Assembly (NCBI GenBank): GCA_963693085.1
Contig: OY856414.1
Location: 262,164,001-262,228,000 of the forward strand
Reading direction: 5' to 3'
Source of the DNA: Alisma plantago-aquatica
Taxonomy: Eukaryota > Streptophyta > Magnoliopsida > Alismatales > Alismataceae
Length of the DNA stretch: 64,000 bases
A program made the translations under genes and the position numbers. This document shows, one piece after another, positions 1 through 13,168 of this stretch; position 1 is the stretch's first letter; the number at the start of each line of letters is the position of its first letter. Below the pieces are notes generated by a model. That model was not told the DNA's origin, searched no databases, and saw only the letters and a list, made by a program, of their open reading frames with translations.

Positions 1-9
1 ACTTCTTAG

Positions 10-21
10 GCTCTGATACCA
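10..21 (-). other. Primer-binding site (tRNA-iMet type) of a minus-strand LTR retrotransposon
   Basis: Read on the minus strand this is TGGTATCAGAGC, the usual plant retrotransposon site complementary to the 3' end of initiator tRNA-Met. It lies three bases from the end of the LTR that occupies 25-1183. The element body therefore lies to the left, outside the window. Confidence 0.8.
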
Positions 22-24
22 TTT

Positions 25-1183
25 TGTATTGAGTGAGACCTGAACGAGGATCCACTCAAATGATATAATACATGAGCCATGTAATAAAAAAGAAGCGGAA
101 ACTAAACTATTACAAAATTACTTCATAATTCATTTATACAATTGTTCCTCGCCATAATAGGCAAATTTACAAAAAAAAACTTGAACTAAATACAACTAAA
201 GCCAGTAGCAGAGGGTAACCCAGCCATTCCAAGCTATCCTTAATTCCATTTCATGTTGGTGATCCTTTTGAGTTCTTGTACTGTAATGTACCTATACCTG
301 GGTGGAAAGGAACATCACCCAGAACATAGGAAACAATATAGAGGTCAGCAAAGAGCTGAGTATGCACATATGATAAACACTTTGGGCATTATATATGGTT
401 ATAAGTGCAAAAAGAGATGTTCCCACAAGAAGGGGGTTATTTGCAATTAGGTAAGTTCAAAAGGAATATAATAAAAGAATGAGGCATTTTAAAGTTCAGA
501 TTACAAACATCAGAATAAAATGTCTTGCCATAGCACTTTACCACAATCACAACATAAAACAATAAACTTTTGCATGCTTAACAATGTAGACTAAATATAC
601 CTAAAACAAGGCCATAACACCATAGGATCATGGCCTAAAAGAAATAAGGGTGGAAACGCACACCCCGGGAAGAAACACACACCCTATATAAGTATGGTTG
701 TACATAAGTACCACTATTCTAGATATTCTAGTCAAACATGTAGCATGCATAAAATAGAGAGGAAAGACTAGCATTTCAGTCAATTTTCATAAAAAGACAT
801 TCATAGCAAGTGGGGTACAAGTACCCTTATAAACAAGGTAGTCCAAAAATGAGAATGATATAATGAGTCAACATCAGGAAATGTAAATGTTCAAGAATTT
901 AGATTTCATAAGGAATAATAGCTCAAAAGATGCATCATTAAAAGAAAGTAGGTTTTAGTCAAATAATGCCCAAAATAAAATAGAGGATGTACATACCTTA
1001 TGTGTCCAAAAGTTAACTCTAAATAGGCACTTGGTCCTCAAAATCGAGTATTCATCTTAGAAACACATTACATAAGGTAATCAAAACAAAATAATTTGTG
1101 TATAAATTCCTACTTTGTATTTTATTATTGTTCTTATCCTAGTTCCAATCACCTAATTCCATATTAGGATTTGGGATGCTACA
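25..1183 (-). mobile_element. LTR (5' LTR) of a minus-strand retrotransposon cut by the window edge
   Basis: On the minus strand the segment starts TGTAGCATCCC and ends CAATACA, followed after three bases by a tRNA-Met primer-binding site. It is ~1.16 kb, AT-rich and non-coding. On the minus strand a TATATAGGG box lies near 683-695, which would suit an LTR promoter. Since the PBS follows directly, this is the 5' LTR; gag-pol and the 3' LTR are outside the window. The short ORF at 253-450 inside it has no recognisable domain. The outer boundary at 1183 rests on the TG...CA rule and could be off by a little; no target-site duplication can be tested. Confidence 0.7.
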
Positions 1184-2139
1184 TATGTATATCATTATTA
1201 TGCCAGGTTATATTATGTGAACCACCATTTCATTAGGTACTATGTTATGGGTGAATTAGATGTGTATACACGTTTTATTCTCGTGTAAAGTTATGAATTC
1301 ATATTTTGTTTTGTTTAGATTCACACTTAAGGATTTTAGCTACATTATCAGTATTTGGAATCCGTTCATATTTTTAGGTTATAGTTACTCAATACCACGT
1401 CTAATTAGTATTAATCTAAATGTTTATTAAACAATCTAATAGGACATTTCGTATATAAAAGCACTGAGCTCCATGTTTATATACCTAACAAGACATCTTA
1501 CTTAGATATACTCTACCACATATACTAGTAGATCAAACCAGTTATGTACTAGCAGATTTGATTTGATATATTCATGAATTCTGAAATTATCTATTGCATA
1601 GTAGTAGTTCAAGGTTATGGTTAGACTAGTGGTATCCATGCACAAATAGGGTTGAAAATCAAACTTATTTCCATATATGCTCCATATCTAGGGTTGCTCT
1701 CCTAGTTAGTCATAGAAAACTTCCATAATTTCTAATATGGTTATGTAGTGAACTGCTTATTGTACCTCATAGTCACTGTTTAGAATCTTCTCTTCTATTT
1801 TTAGAATAACCCACATGTAATAAGAACATATAATATACTAATATACAAATTATTATAGTCATATGCACTAGATAATACTAATACGCATATTGGTAGGACA
1901 TGTAGTTCATCAATTGATTACATGGTCTAGTTGATGTTGTTCTTATGTTTAGTGTGATGTGTGCCTTGACATTATCAGTAGAGTAAGCTCAATGATGTCC
2001 ATGAACTAGTATGAGCATGCACGTATTATGAGTTGGTTTGTATTACCAATATAGGTAGCATGTATGCTATCAAGTATTGCATGATGACATATTCTCTTAT
2101 CCTATTAAATTGAGTTCTGAAATAAAAGTAGAGAAGACG
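1184..2139. other. AT-rich stretch without recognisable genes
   Basis: No ORF of note, no RNA gene, no LTR boundary I can defend. It is strongly AT-rich with scattered short repeats and is probably eroded intergenic or transposon sequence. Confidence 0.5.
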
Positions 2140-3372
2140 AAGCACTCACCTATAGGTGCATATGTCAGACTTGATTCTCCATATTACTTTAAGTTAGTAC
2201 TGGCTTCCTCACATCCTAAAGCCAATTAAAGGCATCTCCATGTACCTCGTGAACTAGAAGAGTCTGGTTGGGTATGCATCGGAGATGAACATGTGAGTCT
2301 GCATATTGGTCATCGTTGCAGCTGGGGACAGTGGAGGAGTAGGCCACAACGTTGTAGCTGGAAGTGCTGGCGTGGGGTTTAGTTGTGGCTATCACTGATG
2401 ATGCAGAAGCAGGGAAGGGAGCTGACTGGGTCTGATGGTGGTGGCGTGCTTCCAAGGTCTTGGGCTCTGCTGATCTGGGCAGATGTTGATGATGGTTCAA
2501 CGATAGGTTCACCGATAGCATAAGAGTTTCCAGTTGCAAGATGTCGAGCAGGCGACGGTGAAGCAAGCAGACAGACGGAGGGAAAGAGAAGGAGGCACAA
2601 TATGGCTTGGACGTGGTAGAGGAAAATGTGCTGAGGTGCCAGTAGTGAGGAAGAGAACAAGTAGTTGTGCTCTACATCCAGATGGTGGTGTTGCAGATCT
2701 ATACTTGTCGAGGTGAGGTCGGAGGCGTTGGGTCTATACCCAGTGATGATCTTCCGTGGTGGAGATGATGAGGTGCCGATGGATGGAAGGCAGCAGTGCC
2801 TGGAGGCATTCTGTACTGCATGGCACTTTTTGATGTTGTCGGACGCAGGTGGAGAAGCAACCCGAGGAGAGGCGAGGGAGAAGAGGGACAGGTCAGGCGG
2901 CAGATTGTGCTAAAGTGGCGGTGAGGCTACATGTTGATGGCAGTAGATGTGCCTACCACGGTGGATGTCTACGCCAAATAAATCAGGTTTCCAAAGGCCC
3001 AAAGTGAAGATGGGTATGCAGAGAGTGCTTGCAGCTCTCAAGGCAGATCTAGTGGTCATCGGCCACTACAGTAGACGACCGCCGGGGTGCTAGGAGAGAA
3101 AGAATAGCGGCGGCTAGGGTTAGTTTGAAGAAAGGAAGAACAAAGGAATAGTGAGGGGAGATGAGGAGGAGATGAGGAGAGAGTGGAGGAGAAGAGGAAG
3201 GGAAGAGGGGTAGTGGAGAGGAGGTAGGGTATCGGGGGAGAAGAAGAAAGGGGAGGCGGAGAAGAGAAATAAACGACCCTACTAGTCGTCTGTGATCTGT
3301 AGATAGGGGAGAATGTGTTGACCGCGTCAAGAGGAGGGAGCGGGTCTCACGGACAAAGAGAACCAGTGACAT
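2140..3372. other. GC-richer block with purine-rich tract, function unknown
   Basis: Base composition shifts abruptly from AT-rich flanks to a GC-rich stretch, ending in a purine-rich tract on the plus strand (about 3130-3260, GGAGGAGAAG-like) that is pyrimidine-rich on the minus strand. Several overlapping short ORFs exist on both strands but none shows a domain. Similar GC-rich leaders sit in the R-U5 part of the long LTRs elsewhere in this window (for example 41840-42320), so this may be an old LTR leader. A first exon or 5' UTR of a minus-strand gene is also possible. I cannot decide between them. Confidence 0.3.
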
Positions 3373-3839
3373 GGAAATATAATTAACATGAATATAAGGG
3401 TGTATATTAGTTAGGAATTCAAACTAGTAAACAATTGGGCAATTGAAGTCCGATTGATACCAAAATTGTTAAGTAGACCATATAACATGTGAAAAATACA
3501 ATGGAGCCATCAATTTCACATTTTAAAGATGTTTAATAGTAGATTTCATTATTTGTCTATCATACATACATTTAATGTATTTAATCATTTTAACACTTAT
3601 TACACATTAATTTGATTCGTTTCATCTTATACTACATTTTATGGTGTCAAATTAGAGTCAAGTATGGTGTTTGCTATATTTGTTCCTTAAGTCTTGTTAT
3701 TTAGTGTATTATGGTTATTTTACATTGCATACCAAATATTAAGGGTATGAATATATCCATGACACTAATTATTCTTAATGTGCTTTGTATTGTGGGGAAT
3801 ATATGGTATGTTAACATAGTGGAATAGGACCTTAGAATA
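3373..3839. other. AT-rich stretch without recognisable genes
   Basis: No coding or RNA feature recognised. If the LINE to the right were complete, its ORF2 (endonuclease and RT) should begin here on the minus strand, but no trace of it is visible. Confidence 0.5.
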
Positions 3840-5034
3840 AGAGAAATTTGATACATATGTCTAGATTCGATTATGCTACAGGAACTGTGGGTTGGCTTGC
3901 CACCAACTACAACTTCAGTGGTTTCGTTCTGGTCTTCCAAGGACTGGAATTGATTGTGTGCTTCATCACTTTCTTTATTTCTAGGATCTGCACTGTTGCT
4001 TCTCAGAGTTCTACGTCCTCTCGGGCTTGTAGCACTTTTGGGTTTCTCAAACCCATCATCATCAACAATCGTTTCCTTCTCCTTCTTTGGACTTGAAGCA
4101 GGTTTATCGATGCTCTCAACAGCATTCTAGCAAGCAAGTTGCATCTGGCCATTAGCTGGTGCTTCCCCCGACTGACCCTTCTCTTTCTCATGTGGTATGG
4201 TACTCTTCTCCATATGCTCTGTCTCCTTCTCCAGTGGTTTGGAGCAAAGAGCTTTGTCGTGCCCAAAATTGCCACATTGTGGGCATTTCTCGGGTATCCA
4301 TTCATATTCTATTTTCACTTCATACGCCGTCCCTTTTTCCGTCCTCATCTTGACAGTAGTAGGGAAGGTTGATCTCACCTTCATCATAACATTGATCTTG
4401 GCATAGTCAATCCTTGATCTTGCCTTGATTTTCCTGTCCAGGCATTGTGGTTTGCCAAGATAGGAAGCTATTGAAGCAAGCATACATTCACTCCAAAGCT
4501 CCAACGGTAGGTTGAGAATCTTCAACCTTATCAGAACAGAGGAAAGTTTTTCCTGTTCTAGCAGTTCTCCTTTTTCCCACTTTTTCAGTATCACAGGCTT
4601 TCCTTTGATGTGCCAGGGCCACCTTCTAGGGCATTGTTCAAGTCAGTTTCGTTCTAGAACTTTACAATGAAGTTTCCGCTCGCTCTGTCGAGGACCTCCA
4701 TTGCTCCGTTTGGTTTCCACATCTGCGTCAGATGGTCTTGCAGAGTGGGGATGTGTGGCCTAAATCCAATTATGTATCCAACTAGTGTGTTTTTCCACAA
4801 TGCCACATTCTCATCAACCTCCGATTGGGGGATGATGATGGTGTCATCGTCCACAGTGATCTCGGTATCAGGGAGATGGATATCCACATCTCCAACTGGT
4901 TTTTTGCAAACTGCCGACCAATCTCTCACCGCCTCTACTATTGTGACGTTATCAACATTTGTATACCTTCTTTGGGCCAGCCTCCTCCCTCCCATTAGGG
5001 TAGGTTGACGGGGATTTTTGCCCATTTTCGTCGC
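3840..5034 (-). pseudogene. LINE (plant L1-type) ORF1 pseudogene: DUF4283 plus CCHC zinc knuckle
   Basis: The reading starts at the methionine at 5025. The first ~123 codons (5025-4654) and the next ~155 (4594-4127) together resemble the ORF1 RNA-binding protein of plant L1 LINEs: a DUF4283-like N-terminal region, then a segment with the usual arginine-rich stretch near 4420, then a zinc knuckle of form C-x2-C-x4-H-x4-C near 4260-4300. A charged tail rich in K, E, S and D continues to about 3850 in the second frame. It is broken by a TAG near 4650, a one-base frameshift near 4610 and a TAG near 4125. In the family ORF1 protein binds LINE RNA, while ORF2 provides endonuclease and RT. No ORF2 follows, so the element has lost its 3' half. 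This is unusual, because LINE copies normally lose the 5' side. A domesticated DUF4283 host gene is less likely given the lesions. Confidence 0.8.
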
Positions 5035-5069
5035 TGCTCACGCAACCATTCCCTAGGGTTTATGATATA

Positions 5070-6943
5070 CTCTCATCTGATAATAATTACCACAAACCAA
5101 ACTATTAATCATCACCACATCTCATACTGAGAAACATTGATATCACAATACTTGATTCACAAAACACCCTATCCTTAGGGCTTCATTTACCTCATTCACT
5201 TCTCACATGACTCACATAAGGATTTAATGTGTCATTAACATTCACTAAATAAAGATTGCTATCAACAATTCATATACAATCAACATATGTATGAAACCCT
5301 GGAATTGAGCTGAGTTTGGGTTTCCATGCAATTCATTAAGATATCATGAATCAAGAATAACATTGAATAAATAAAGTCTATGATGTCAAAAAAAGCACTT
5401 CAAATGGATTTCAAAATATCTGTTCACAAATTTTCAACTTTCCACTCATCTAGGGTTTCACCCTCTTTACTGATATATCAAGAAAACACTATGCACATCA
5501 CATGAAATACAAGATATTATCTGAAATGTATGTACTACACACTTATATAAACAATCATTCATAATCAATGAGATTCAGATAGACACATTTCTCTATTTAA
5601 TTATACAACAATTTCTATCATAGCTGGAAATTTTAAATTTCAATTTACTCTTATAACCTCTACAAATACTTAGGGAATTCTCATTAATATGGATTATATC
5701 CATTTATAATTTTTATCATCTAAAATTCATAAAAATAGAGGAAGAATTCATTTTTACCATTTTGCAAAATCTTAATCACAAAGGAAATTTATGGTATGCA
5801 CTCACATGCTAAGCAATTGAATATTATTGGTGACTTAACTCATTTTCGTGAAATCTACTATTCAAAGGAAGTACCCACTTACCCTAAGGTGTGAAAACAC
5901 CTTTAAAATGTAGCCCATCCCTGAAAATTTCAAATCCATATCAAAACCCTAGCAGATCAGTGGTTTCTTCTTCCTTTCAACTCTGAAACCCTAGAAATGA
6001 GGGATTATGAAGAAAGAGTGAGAAAAAAGAAAGATTTGATGCCTTTTGAAATCAAATAAAAGGGGTATAGAATCTTGAAATGTGAGATAAGATTCACCAT
6101 AAAAGGCTATGCAAAGAATCTAAACCTACTTGATTTCATCAATCTCGGATAGAGAAACCCTAGGTCAGCATCTCCACCACTTTCTCCTCTCAAAACCCTA
6201 GCTCTCCTCTATCTCTAGAATTTCATTTCTCTAGAATGGATCATGAAATATGAGTTATACTTGGGTGATAGCTTGCTCATATAGTGCAATTGAGGTGCAT
6301 GGGTAGTTTACACATTAACCCCTCACTATACTTTTTCTTATTTCGGCAGATTTTTTCTGTTATAAAAAAGTTACTGTAATTCATTTATTTCATAGGTCAA
6401 ACATCCACCAAAAATTATGAAAATTTATCATGATGTATATAATGTAATTTTAGAGATCCAACATAAATTTCAGATCATTTGGAATTATCAATAAATAATA
6501 AAAAATCAAACTACCACACTTTTGAACAGTACTATGTCAACATTTCGATGGAAGTATAGTTCGATCGAGAACCAAATTTAAAGAACATCCAAATATTCTA
6601 AAATTATTCTCCTACATTAATGATTGAGTTATACATATCATGTCCAAAATGTAACTTAATAAAAAATACATTGAAAATAATAAAAATCATTTACCACATT
6701 GCTATCCTGATCAAATTCCATATTCATGTACTATCAAAACCCTAATTTTTGTCGATTAGGGTTTACATTTCTCAAACCCTGATTCTTCAAACTAAAATCA
6801 TAATTATAGTTTCTTATTAGGTTTGAAACATCACAATTGAGATACTATCATGAATCAAGTCTAAACGATGTCCAATCTAATCAAGCATATAATCACTCAG
6901 GTAAACCCTAGTTTACCAATTAAGCACAAATGTGGTTATAACA
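5070..6943 (-). mobile_element. 3' LTR (truncated) of decayed minus-strand gypsy-like element
   Basis: This segment is a direct repeat of 11408-13168, with roughly 93% identity over the first 300 bases compared by eye. It ends on the plus strand with GGTTATAACA, so the minus-strand LTR starts TGTTATAACC. Only the inner ~1.87 kb of the LTR is present: the portion matching 10110-11407 of the partner is missing, and LINE ORF1 sequence abuts the break at about 5070. Next to its inner end (6944 onward) the minus strand reads a purine-rich tract, AAGAGGGTGAGAA, as expected for a polypurine tract upstream of a 3' LTR. Confidence 0.8.
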
Positions 6944-9900
6944 ATTCTCACCCTCTTAAAAAGTTTTGTCTCTGAAACATGAATACGCAAACAAAATATA
7001 TTCAAAGTTTATTTTAAACTTCTGAAATCTTATGTGTCACTATACTCTTGTATTTCATATTAGAATGTTATTTTCAAAATTGAGTCATTTGTTTCTCTTC
7101 TAATCACAACAGATTTTAAGCAAGCCTTCTCAATGATAGAAGAAGATTTTTTTCATAATCATTAGTAGTAAAGAGGTGGATAAACAACTTTTTTTAATCA
7201 TGTCTTACCCTGTAGAGATGTTACCTCGATACTGGTAATCTGATCCCACTATCTTAATTCATACACTTCAATCTGTACTTATTTTTCTGCATCATATCAG
7301 AGTTATTAAAGACAATTCACCTTTTTATTTTGAATTTCACTATTTTTCCACTCTAATAGAAAAACACTCATAAAGTGCAAGACTAGAATTAACAATAATT
7401 GTATAAAACTGAGTCAGATGACTGATATGGATGATTGAAACCATAAAACTCATTCTGATTTAGTATATTGCTCGCACATGTACAATTGAAGTCATATGCA
7501 AAACAAATTTTCATCCCTTGAAAAGCCTTTAGAAAACTATATTTCTTTAAAACAAATTCACATATTGCTTAAAGACATTTGTTTTCTCTTATTTCTCTTC
7601 TTATGCATTACAACTTCTTCTTACTTATCATTCTCATTCTGATCATCTTGAATAAACATCCCTAACATTGAAACATTCAAGGTAAGAATAGAATATTCAT
7701 CATTCTTACTATGACTGTAAGAATTTATTTTAGATTACACTTTGCTCATGTTGCACTTCTCCTTTTGTTCAAATCACACTTCTTATATTTCAAATCTATC
7801 TCTTATCATTTGTTCATACTCATTTCCATATTGTTTGGCTATCTTTCACATTTGCAATCTTTAAACCCATGAATACTATAACTGGTATTTTCTTCTCATA
7901 TTGATGATCTCAGGATTTTATTTTATAGAGTTGTTCATGCTCAAGGTCAAATCACTATTGGCATCCCTTTAAATGTTACAACCCTAAACTATCTAGGGTT
8001 TGATCCTTATCAATAACATGATGTTAGTGTAACATGATTTTACTCCCTTATTTCAATATGCAAACCTTAACTCTCATGAGGTTTACTAAAGTCTTCCTTG
8101 TCTTTACCACTTGAATCTCCTTTCTCTTACTTGACCATTTTGATAGATTACTTTCTTGATTTACCCTACTAGGGTTTCATCATCATATTATGTGTCATTA
8201 GTATATTCAGTAGATGTGTCTCTCATGACGGACATATATCGTTTATGATTCATTTCCTTATCACTTCATCCCATGTTACACTCACTAAAGAGGATACATA
8301 AGAGAAGCTAATTTTGAGACAGAGAATTATAATCTTCAAGTATTCACTTAACACAATTCTTGTATTAGTCATCATCAAGGAGACTAGACTATCTAGCATA
8401 TTCTCACATCTCCTAATATCTCTCTTTTATCATCTATATTACTCCCTCATGTTTCAGCCCCTTAATTATTTTGTATCATTGGCTACATATTTTCTACTCT
8501 TCCCTATGTCATTATTTACTTTTACTTATCTCTTACGATCATGTTTCTCACTCTTGTGTATGATTCCATACTCCATGCCATATAAACCTTCTTATCATCC
8601 TTTTACTTTTATCTAGTTGAAATTCTAAATAAATATTATCCCTACTAGCTTTATCATATTCATAATACATTACATGTACTTCATTTTGAATCAAACGACT
8701 CATGCAGGGGTTAACCATAGTTTCCTTTTCAATCAAGCCTTTATATTCTTAATAAAGTTTACCTTTATATGAGTTTTTCATTTTATTAGTCGTACCTTTG
8801 TTCTTCTTTCAAGAACTAATTATATTTCATCACCAGGAACCTATTGAACACACTTGATGTCAACTAGGTTGATACTAAATAGAGACTTTGAATCAAAAGC
8901 TAGTAAGGATGAATATGTTAAACTTTATGATGAAAGTAAACATTCCATGCTCTCCATTATATCATTTAACCCTTCTTTCTAATCAAACTCATAATTTCCT
9001 TTTCTATTTCATCTTATTTTAGTTCTCTTCACTATCATTCTTCTAAACTTCACTTCTATGTACTTATTGCATACTTAACTCTTTTCTCTTATTTTCCTTT
9101 TGTTGTAGAGTACATAAGTACATTTTACTCGATTATATGGTCCATTCATTCTAATTGATTCTTTCTATCTTGTCTTTCCATGTTGTTTTCCCTTATCTTT
9201 CCTTGATTTCAAATTGGATAAAGTGCCACAATTAGTTATATAGTCCAGTTCTCTTTCTCCATCCTTTCTTCTTCATTTTGTATGTTACATATTGATGTAT
9301 GTCTTGTATCTATATAACTCTTCCTTCATTTCTAATTTAGGGTTTCTTATCCGAGGCCCAAAAGTTGGATCTCATATATCAGTTCCAATTGATTCTTAGC
9401 TATTCTAATCTTTCCCTTACATTTCAATACTTAGTGTATGTACATTCTCACTATGATGTGCCTCTAAATCTAGAGTCTACTCTTATTATATTGTTAATAG
9501 GAGTCATTAGATCCTAGTAACACACTGTGCCAACCAGACTAGGCCGAATCTAAAGTCTTGAAGCCAAGAACTACTTAAGATTAACCAACCCCTACTTATC
9601 TCAAACATGTGAAAAGAATATCCACTTAGGGAAAACTCATTTACAAATCATTTTGGTCTATATGATACAAAGAATAAAAAATGAAGTAAACTCATAGTTT
9701 ACAATGATCTTAAAGAACCATATATAATTTTGATAACTGAACATTTTAATTCATATGAACAAGAGAATTTATATTCATCTTAAGTAAAAACAACAATATC
9801 AACAAAAGTTGTATTAGATACTATCTTAATGCTTTATTCCCTTATTACTTTCTCGTCTTATAACACTAATATTTCTAGGGTTTCTCTCTAGCCCATCCTT

Positions 9901-10109
9901 CTTCTGCATACCTGACCAGGGCATCCAGAGGAGAATAGATATAGTAGCTTGATACTGGTCAACCAAAGTATTTAGATATCAGGCCAGGGTATCCAAATAC
10001 CTAGACTTCCCAGAGCTATAAACACATTACCTCCTAACTGCCATACTAATAACTCTGACCTTCTATCCTAATGGTCCCTGACAACTCAGCCTAAGCTTTG
10101 ATACCAAGT
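6944..10109 (-). mobile_element. Internal region of decayed minus-strand Ty3/gypsy-like element
   Basis: These 3.17 kb lie between the two LTRs. No long ORF survives and the composition is very AT-rich. Just inside the 3' LTR, the minus strand at about 7085-6944 can be aligned by eye with the last part of gypsy pol (the V-L-W...A-T-W...P-x-L-F region) and with the purine-rich end of the G family, so I read it as a deaminated and deleted gypsy body rather than an unrelated non-coding LARD. Gag, protease and RT could not be recognised. The shortness suggests internal deletions or a non-autonomous derivative. The small ORFs at 8314-8616 (+) and 8548-8736 (-) have no recognisable domains. Confidence 0.55.
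10093..10106 (-). other. Primer-binding site of the decayed gypsy-like element
   Basis: The minus strand reads TGGTATCAAAGCTT, a tRNA-Met type site with one or two changes from TGGTATCAGAGC. It is separated by three bases from the LTR that starts at 10110, which fixes the orientation of the element. Confidence 0.75.
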
Positions 10110-13100
10110 TGTTACACCTACATCCCACGATTACCACTAATCATGACATTAGGGCATAAGTTTGAGGATTATACTTAAAACAATGTTCACTCCCAACTTT
10201 TTTTCTCTTTGATTTCAAACTCTTTGTTTCCTTGTATTCAATCACATAAACAAATTTTACATAGGAATTAAAACTTAATTACTTTAATATGATCTTAACA
10301 TTAATGATGCACATCCAAACACTCATTATGTTCCTCACACTTCCATATACATACAACATGATAACCAGATATATACGCTATTACTGAGGAAACAAAGATA
10401 CACATCATCATTTACAACTCTCTCGCTTCTATATAAGGACCTAGAGTGACATGGACCGACCAAACTTAACTAATCTCATACTTAACACATGTGGAATATC
10501 TACACTAATGCAATGACATCTTTAGTCCATGAATTATCTCTAAAAATTGTGAGTAGAGGGGTGAGCCTACTCGCTCAGTATATGAGTACCTCAAATAAAT
10601 AATCTAAAGCACTAATATAATTACATATATGCTATTAAGAAATTGATATCAATTATAACAACAGTAAGCTTTAAAGAGACTAATCATTTGCAAACATAAA
10701 TATTTCAAGATACTCTAGATATCTAAAAGAGTGAATCAATATATGAGCATGCTTGATTAATCTCAAAGAGAACTAATAACTCAGAAACATACAAAGGGTA
10801 ATTTAATAACTGCACACACTTGGTTAACCTCTCATTCATCTTATTATGCCCTGAACCCACATGAGGTGTACCACAACATGTGAAAGAATTGTTGCAAGAT
10901 ACGATCTCACCATACAAGTCTTAGAAGCATGCCCAAGTTCCTAAGCCTATCACTCGAGTAAGACCCTGTCTATAGAAGCCTCGACATGTATGCCTTTCGG
11001 CGGCTAATGGGAGCAGTCGGATATCTTAGACTCTACCTCTCAACCTGGGTACTCATGTAGTGAGTCAAATCCCTCAGGCTTATTGTGCATCAGTGGACCT
11101 ACTGACCACTAATTACTACAACATGTAACATAGGTACCACTGACATCCCTGGTTGGTGTTGGGTACCACACAACTGTAAGGAGTCTGCCCTACGGGTCAA
11201 GACCCCTGCACCCTACTGGTGCGCTCCGTCTTACCTCGATCTGTACTACCTCCAGTCAGGAAACTATTTCCTCCCCACAACATAGGTCTCATCCTGTGAG
11301 GATTCTACAGTGTTCAAGCCATCTAAATGTCTAATTCACTCTTTAAGTTCACAATTCAATCATCACATCAACATCTTAGTTTAGCTTTATAGATTGTTCA
11401 TTTCATATATCATCTGATAATATTTACCACAAACCAAACTATTAATCATCACCACATATCATATTGAGAAATATTGATATCACAATACTTGATTCACTGA
11501 GCACCCTATCCTTAGGGCTTCATTACCTCATTCACTTCTCACATGACTCACATAAGGATTTAATGCGTCATAAACATTCACTAAATAAAGATTGCTACCA
11601 ACAATTTATATACAATCAACATATGTATGAAACACTGGAATTGAGCTGAGTTTGGGTTTCCATGCCATTCATTGAGATATCATGAATCAAGAATAACATT
11701 GAATAAATAAAGTCTATGATGTCAAGAAAATCACTTCAAATGGATGTCACAATATCTATTCACAAATTTTCAACTTTCCACTCATCTAGGGTTTCAGCCT
11801 CTTTAATGAGATATCAAGAAAACACTATACACATCACATGAAATCCAAGATATTATCTGACATTTATGTACTATGCACTTAGATAAAAATCATTCATAAT
11901 CAATGATATTTAGATAGACACATTTCTCTATTTAATTATACAACAATTTCAGACATAGTTGAAAATTTTAAATTTCAATTTACTTTTATAACCTCTACAA
12001 ATAGTTAGGGAAGTCTCATTAAGATGGATTGTATCCATTTATAATATACTTTTATCATTTGAAATTCATCAAAATAGAGGAAGAATTCATTTCATATCAT
12101 TTTGCAAAATCTTGATCTAAAAGACAATTTAGGGTTTGTACTTGCATACTAAGAAAATAAAGATTACTGATGATTTAACTCATTTTCATGCAATATACTA
12201 TTTAAAGGAAGTATAAAACTACCCTAAGGTGTGAAAACACCTTTAAAATGCCGCCCATCCCTGAAAATCTCAAATCCATATCAAAACCTTAGCAAATTAG
12301 CAGTTTCTTCTTCCTTTCAACTCAAAAACCCTAGAAATGATGGATTATGAAGAAAGAGTGTGAAAAGGGAAGATTTGATACCATTTGAAATCAAATCAGA
12401 GGATGGAAGGAATCTTGACATGTGAGAGAAGATTCACCATGAAAGGTTATGCAAAGAAGCTAAACATACTTGATTTCTTCATATATCGGATAGAGAAACC
12501 CTAGGTCAGCATCTCCACCACTTTCTCCTCTTAAAACTCTAGCTCTCCTCTCTATCTATAATTTCCATTCTATAGAATGGATTAAGAAATATGAGATATA
12601 ATTGGGTTCTAGATTGCTCATATAAAGCAATTGTGGTTCTTGGGTAATTTACACATTAACCCCTCACTATACTTTTCTTATTTCAGCAGATTTTTTCTGT
12701 TATAAAAAGTTGTTGTAATTCATTTATTTCATAGGTCAAACACACTTATAAATAGCACTCTGTCAACATTTTGATCGAAGTATAGTTTGACCAAGAACCA
12801 CATTCAAAGAACATCTAATTATTCTGAAATTTTTATAATACATGAATGATTGAGTTATACATATCATATACAAAATTCAAATAAATAAAAATATGTAGAA
12901 AATATGAAAAATCATTTACCACACTGCTATCTTGATCAAGTTCCATATTCATGTACTATCAAAACACTAATTTTTGCCGATTAGGGTTTACATTTGTCAA
13001 ACCCTAATTCTTCAAACTAAAATCATAATTAGAGTTTCTTCTTAGGTTTGAAACATCACAATTGAGATGCTATCATGAATCAAGTCTAAATGATGTTCAA

Positions 13101-13168
13101 TCTAATCAAGCATATAATCTCTCAAGTAAACCCTAGTTTACTAATTAAGCACAAATGCGGTCATAACA
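10110..13168 (-). mobile_element. 5' LTR (complete, ~3.06 kb) of decayed minus-strand gypsy-like element
   Basis: On the plus strand it runs from TGTTACACC to GGTCATAACA, giving inverted TG...CA ends. Its outer 1.76 kb matches the truncated 3' LTR at 5070-6943. Relative to that copy it lacks about 110 bases near 12742, just before the shared run that begins again near 12760. The region 10820-11330 is richer in GC and looks like the transcribed leader of a long LTR. It sits directly against copia gag sequence at 13169, so the element inserted into the copia gag. Confidence 0.8.

Noticed and set aside
3049..3372. 107-codon minus-strand ORF rich in leucine, serine and proline
   Set aside because: The residues reflect a simple pyrimidine-rich tract; no signal peptide plus domain structure is convincing.
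3441..3470. Possible PBS and LTR start (TTTTGGTATCAATC on the minus strand)
   Set aside because: Only nine or ten bases match the tRNA-Met site and no partner LTR could be found nearby.
8314..8616. 100-codon hydrophobic plus-strand ORF as a membrane protein
   Set aside because: The region is AT-rich decayed retrotransposon interior; T-rich strands give spurious F, L, I and Y-rich reading frames.
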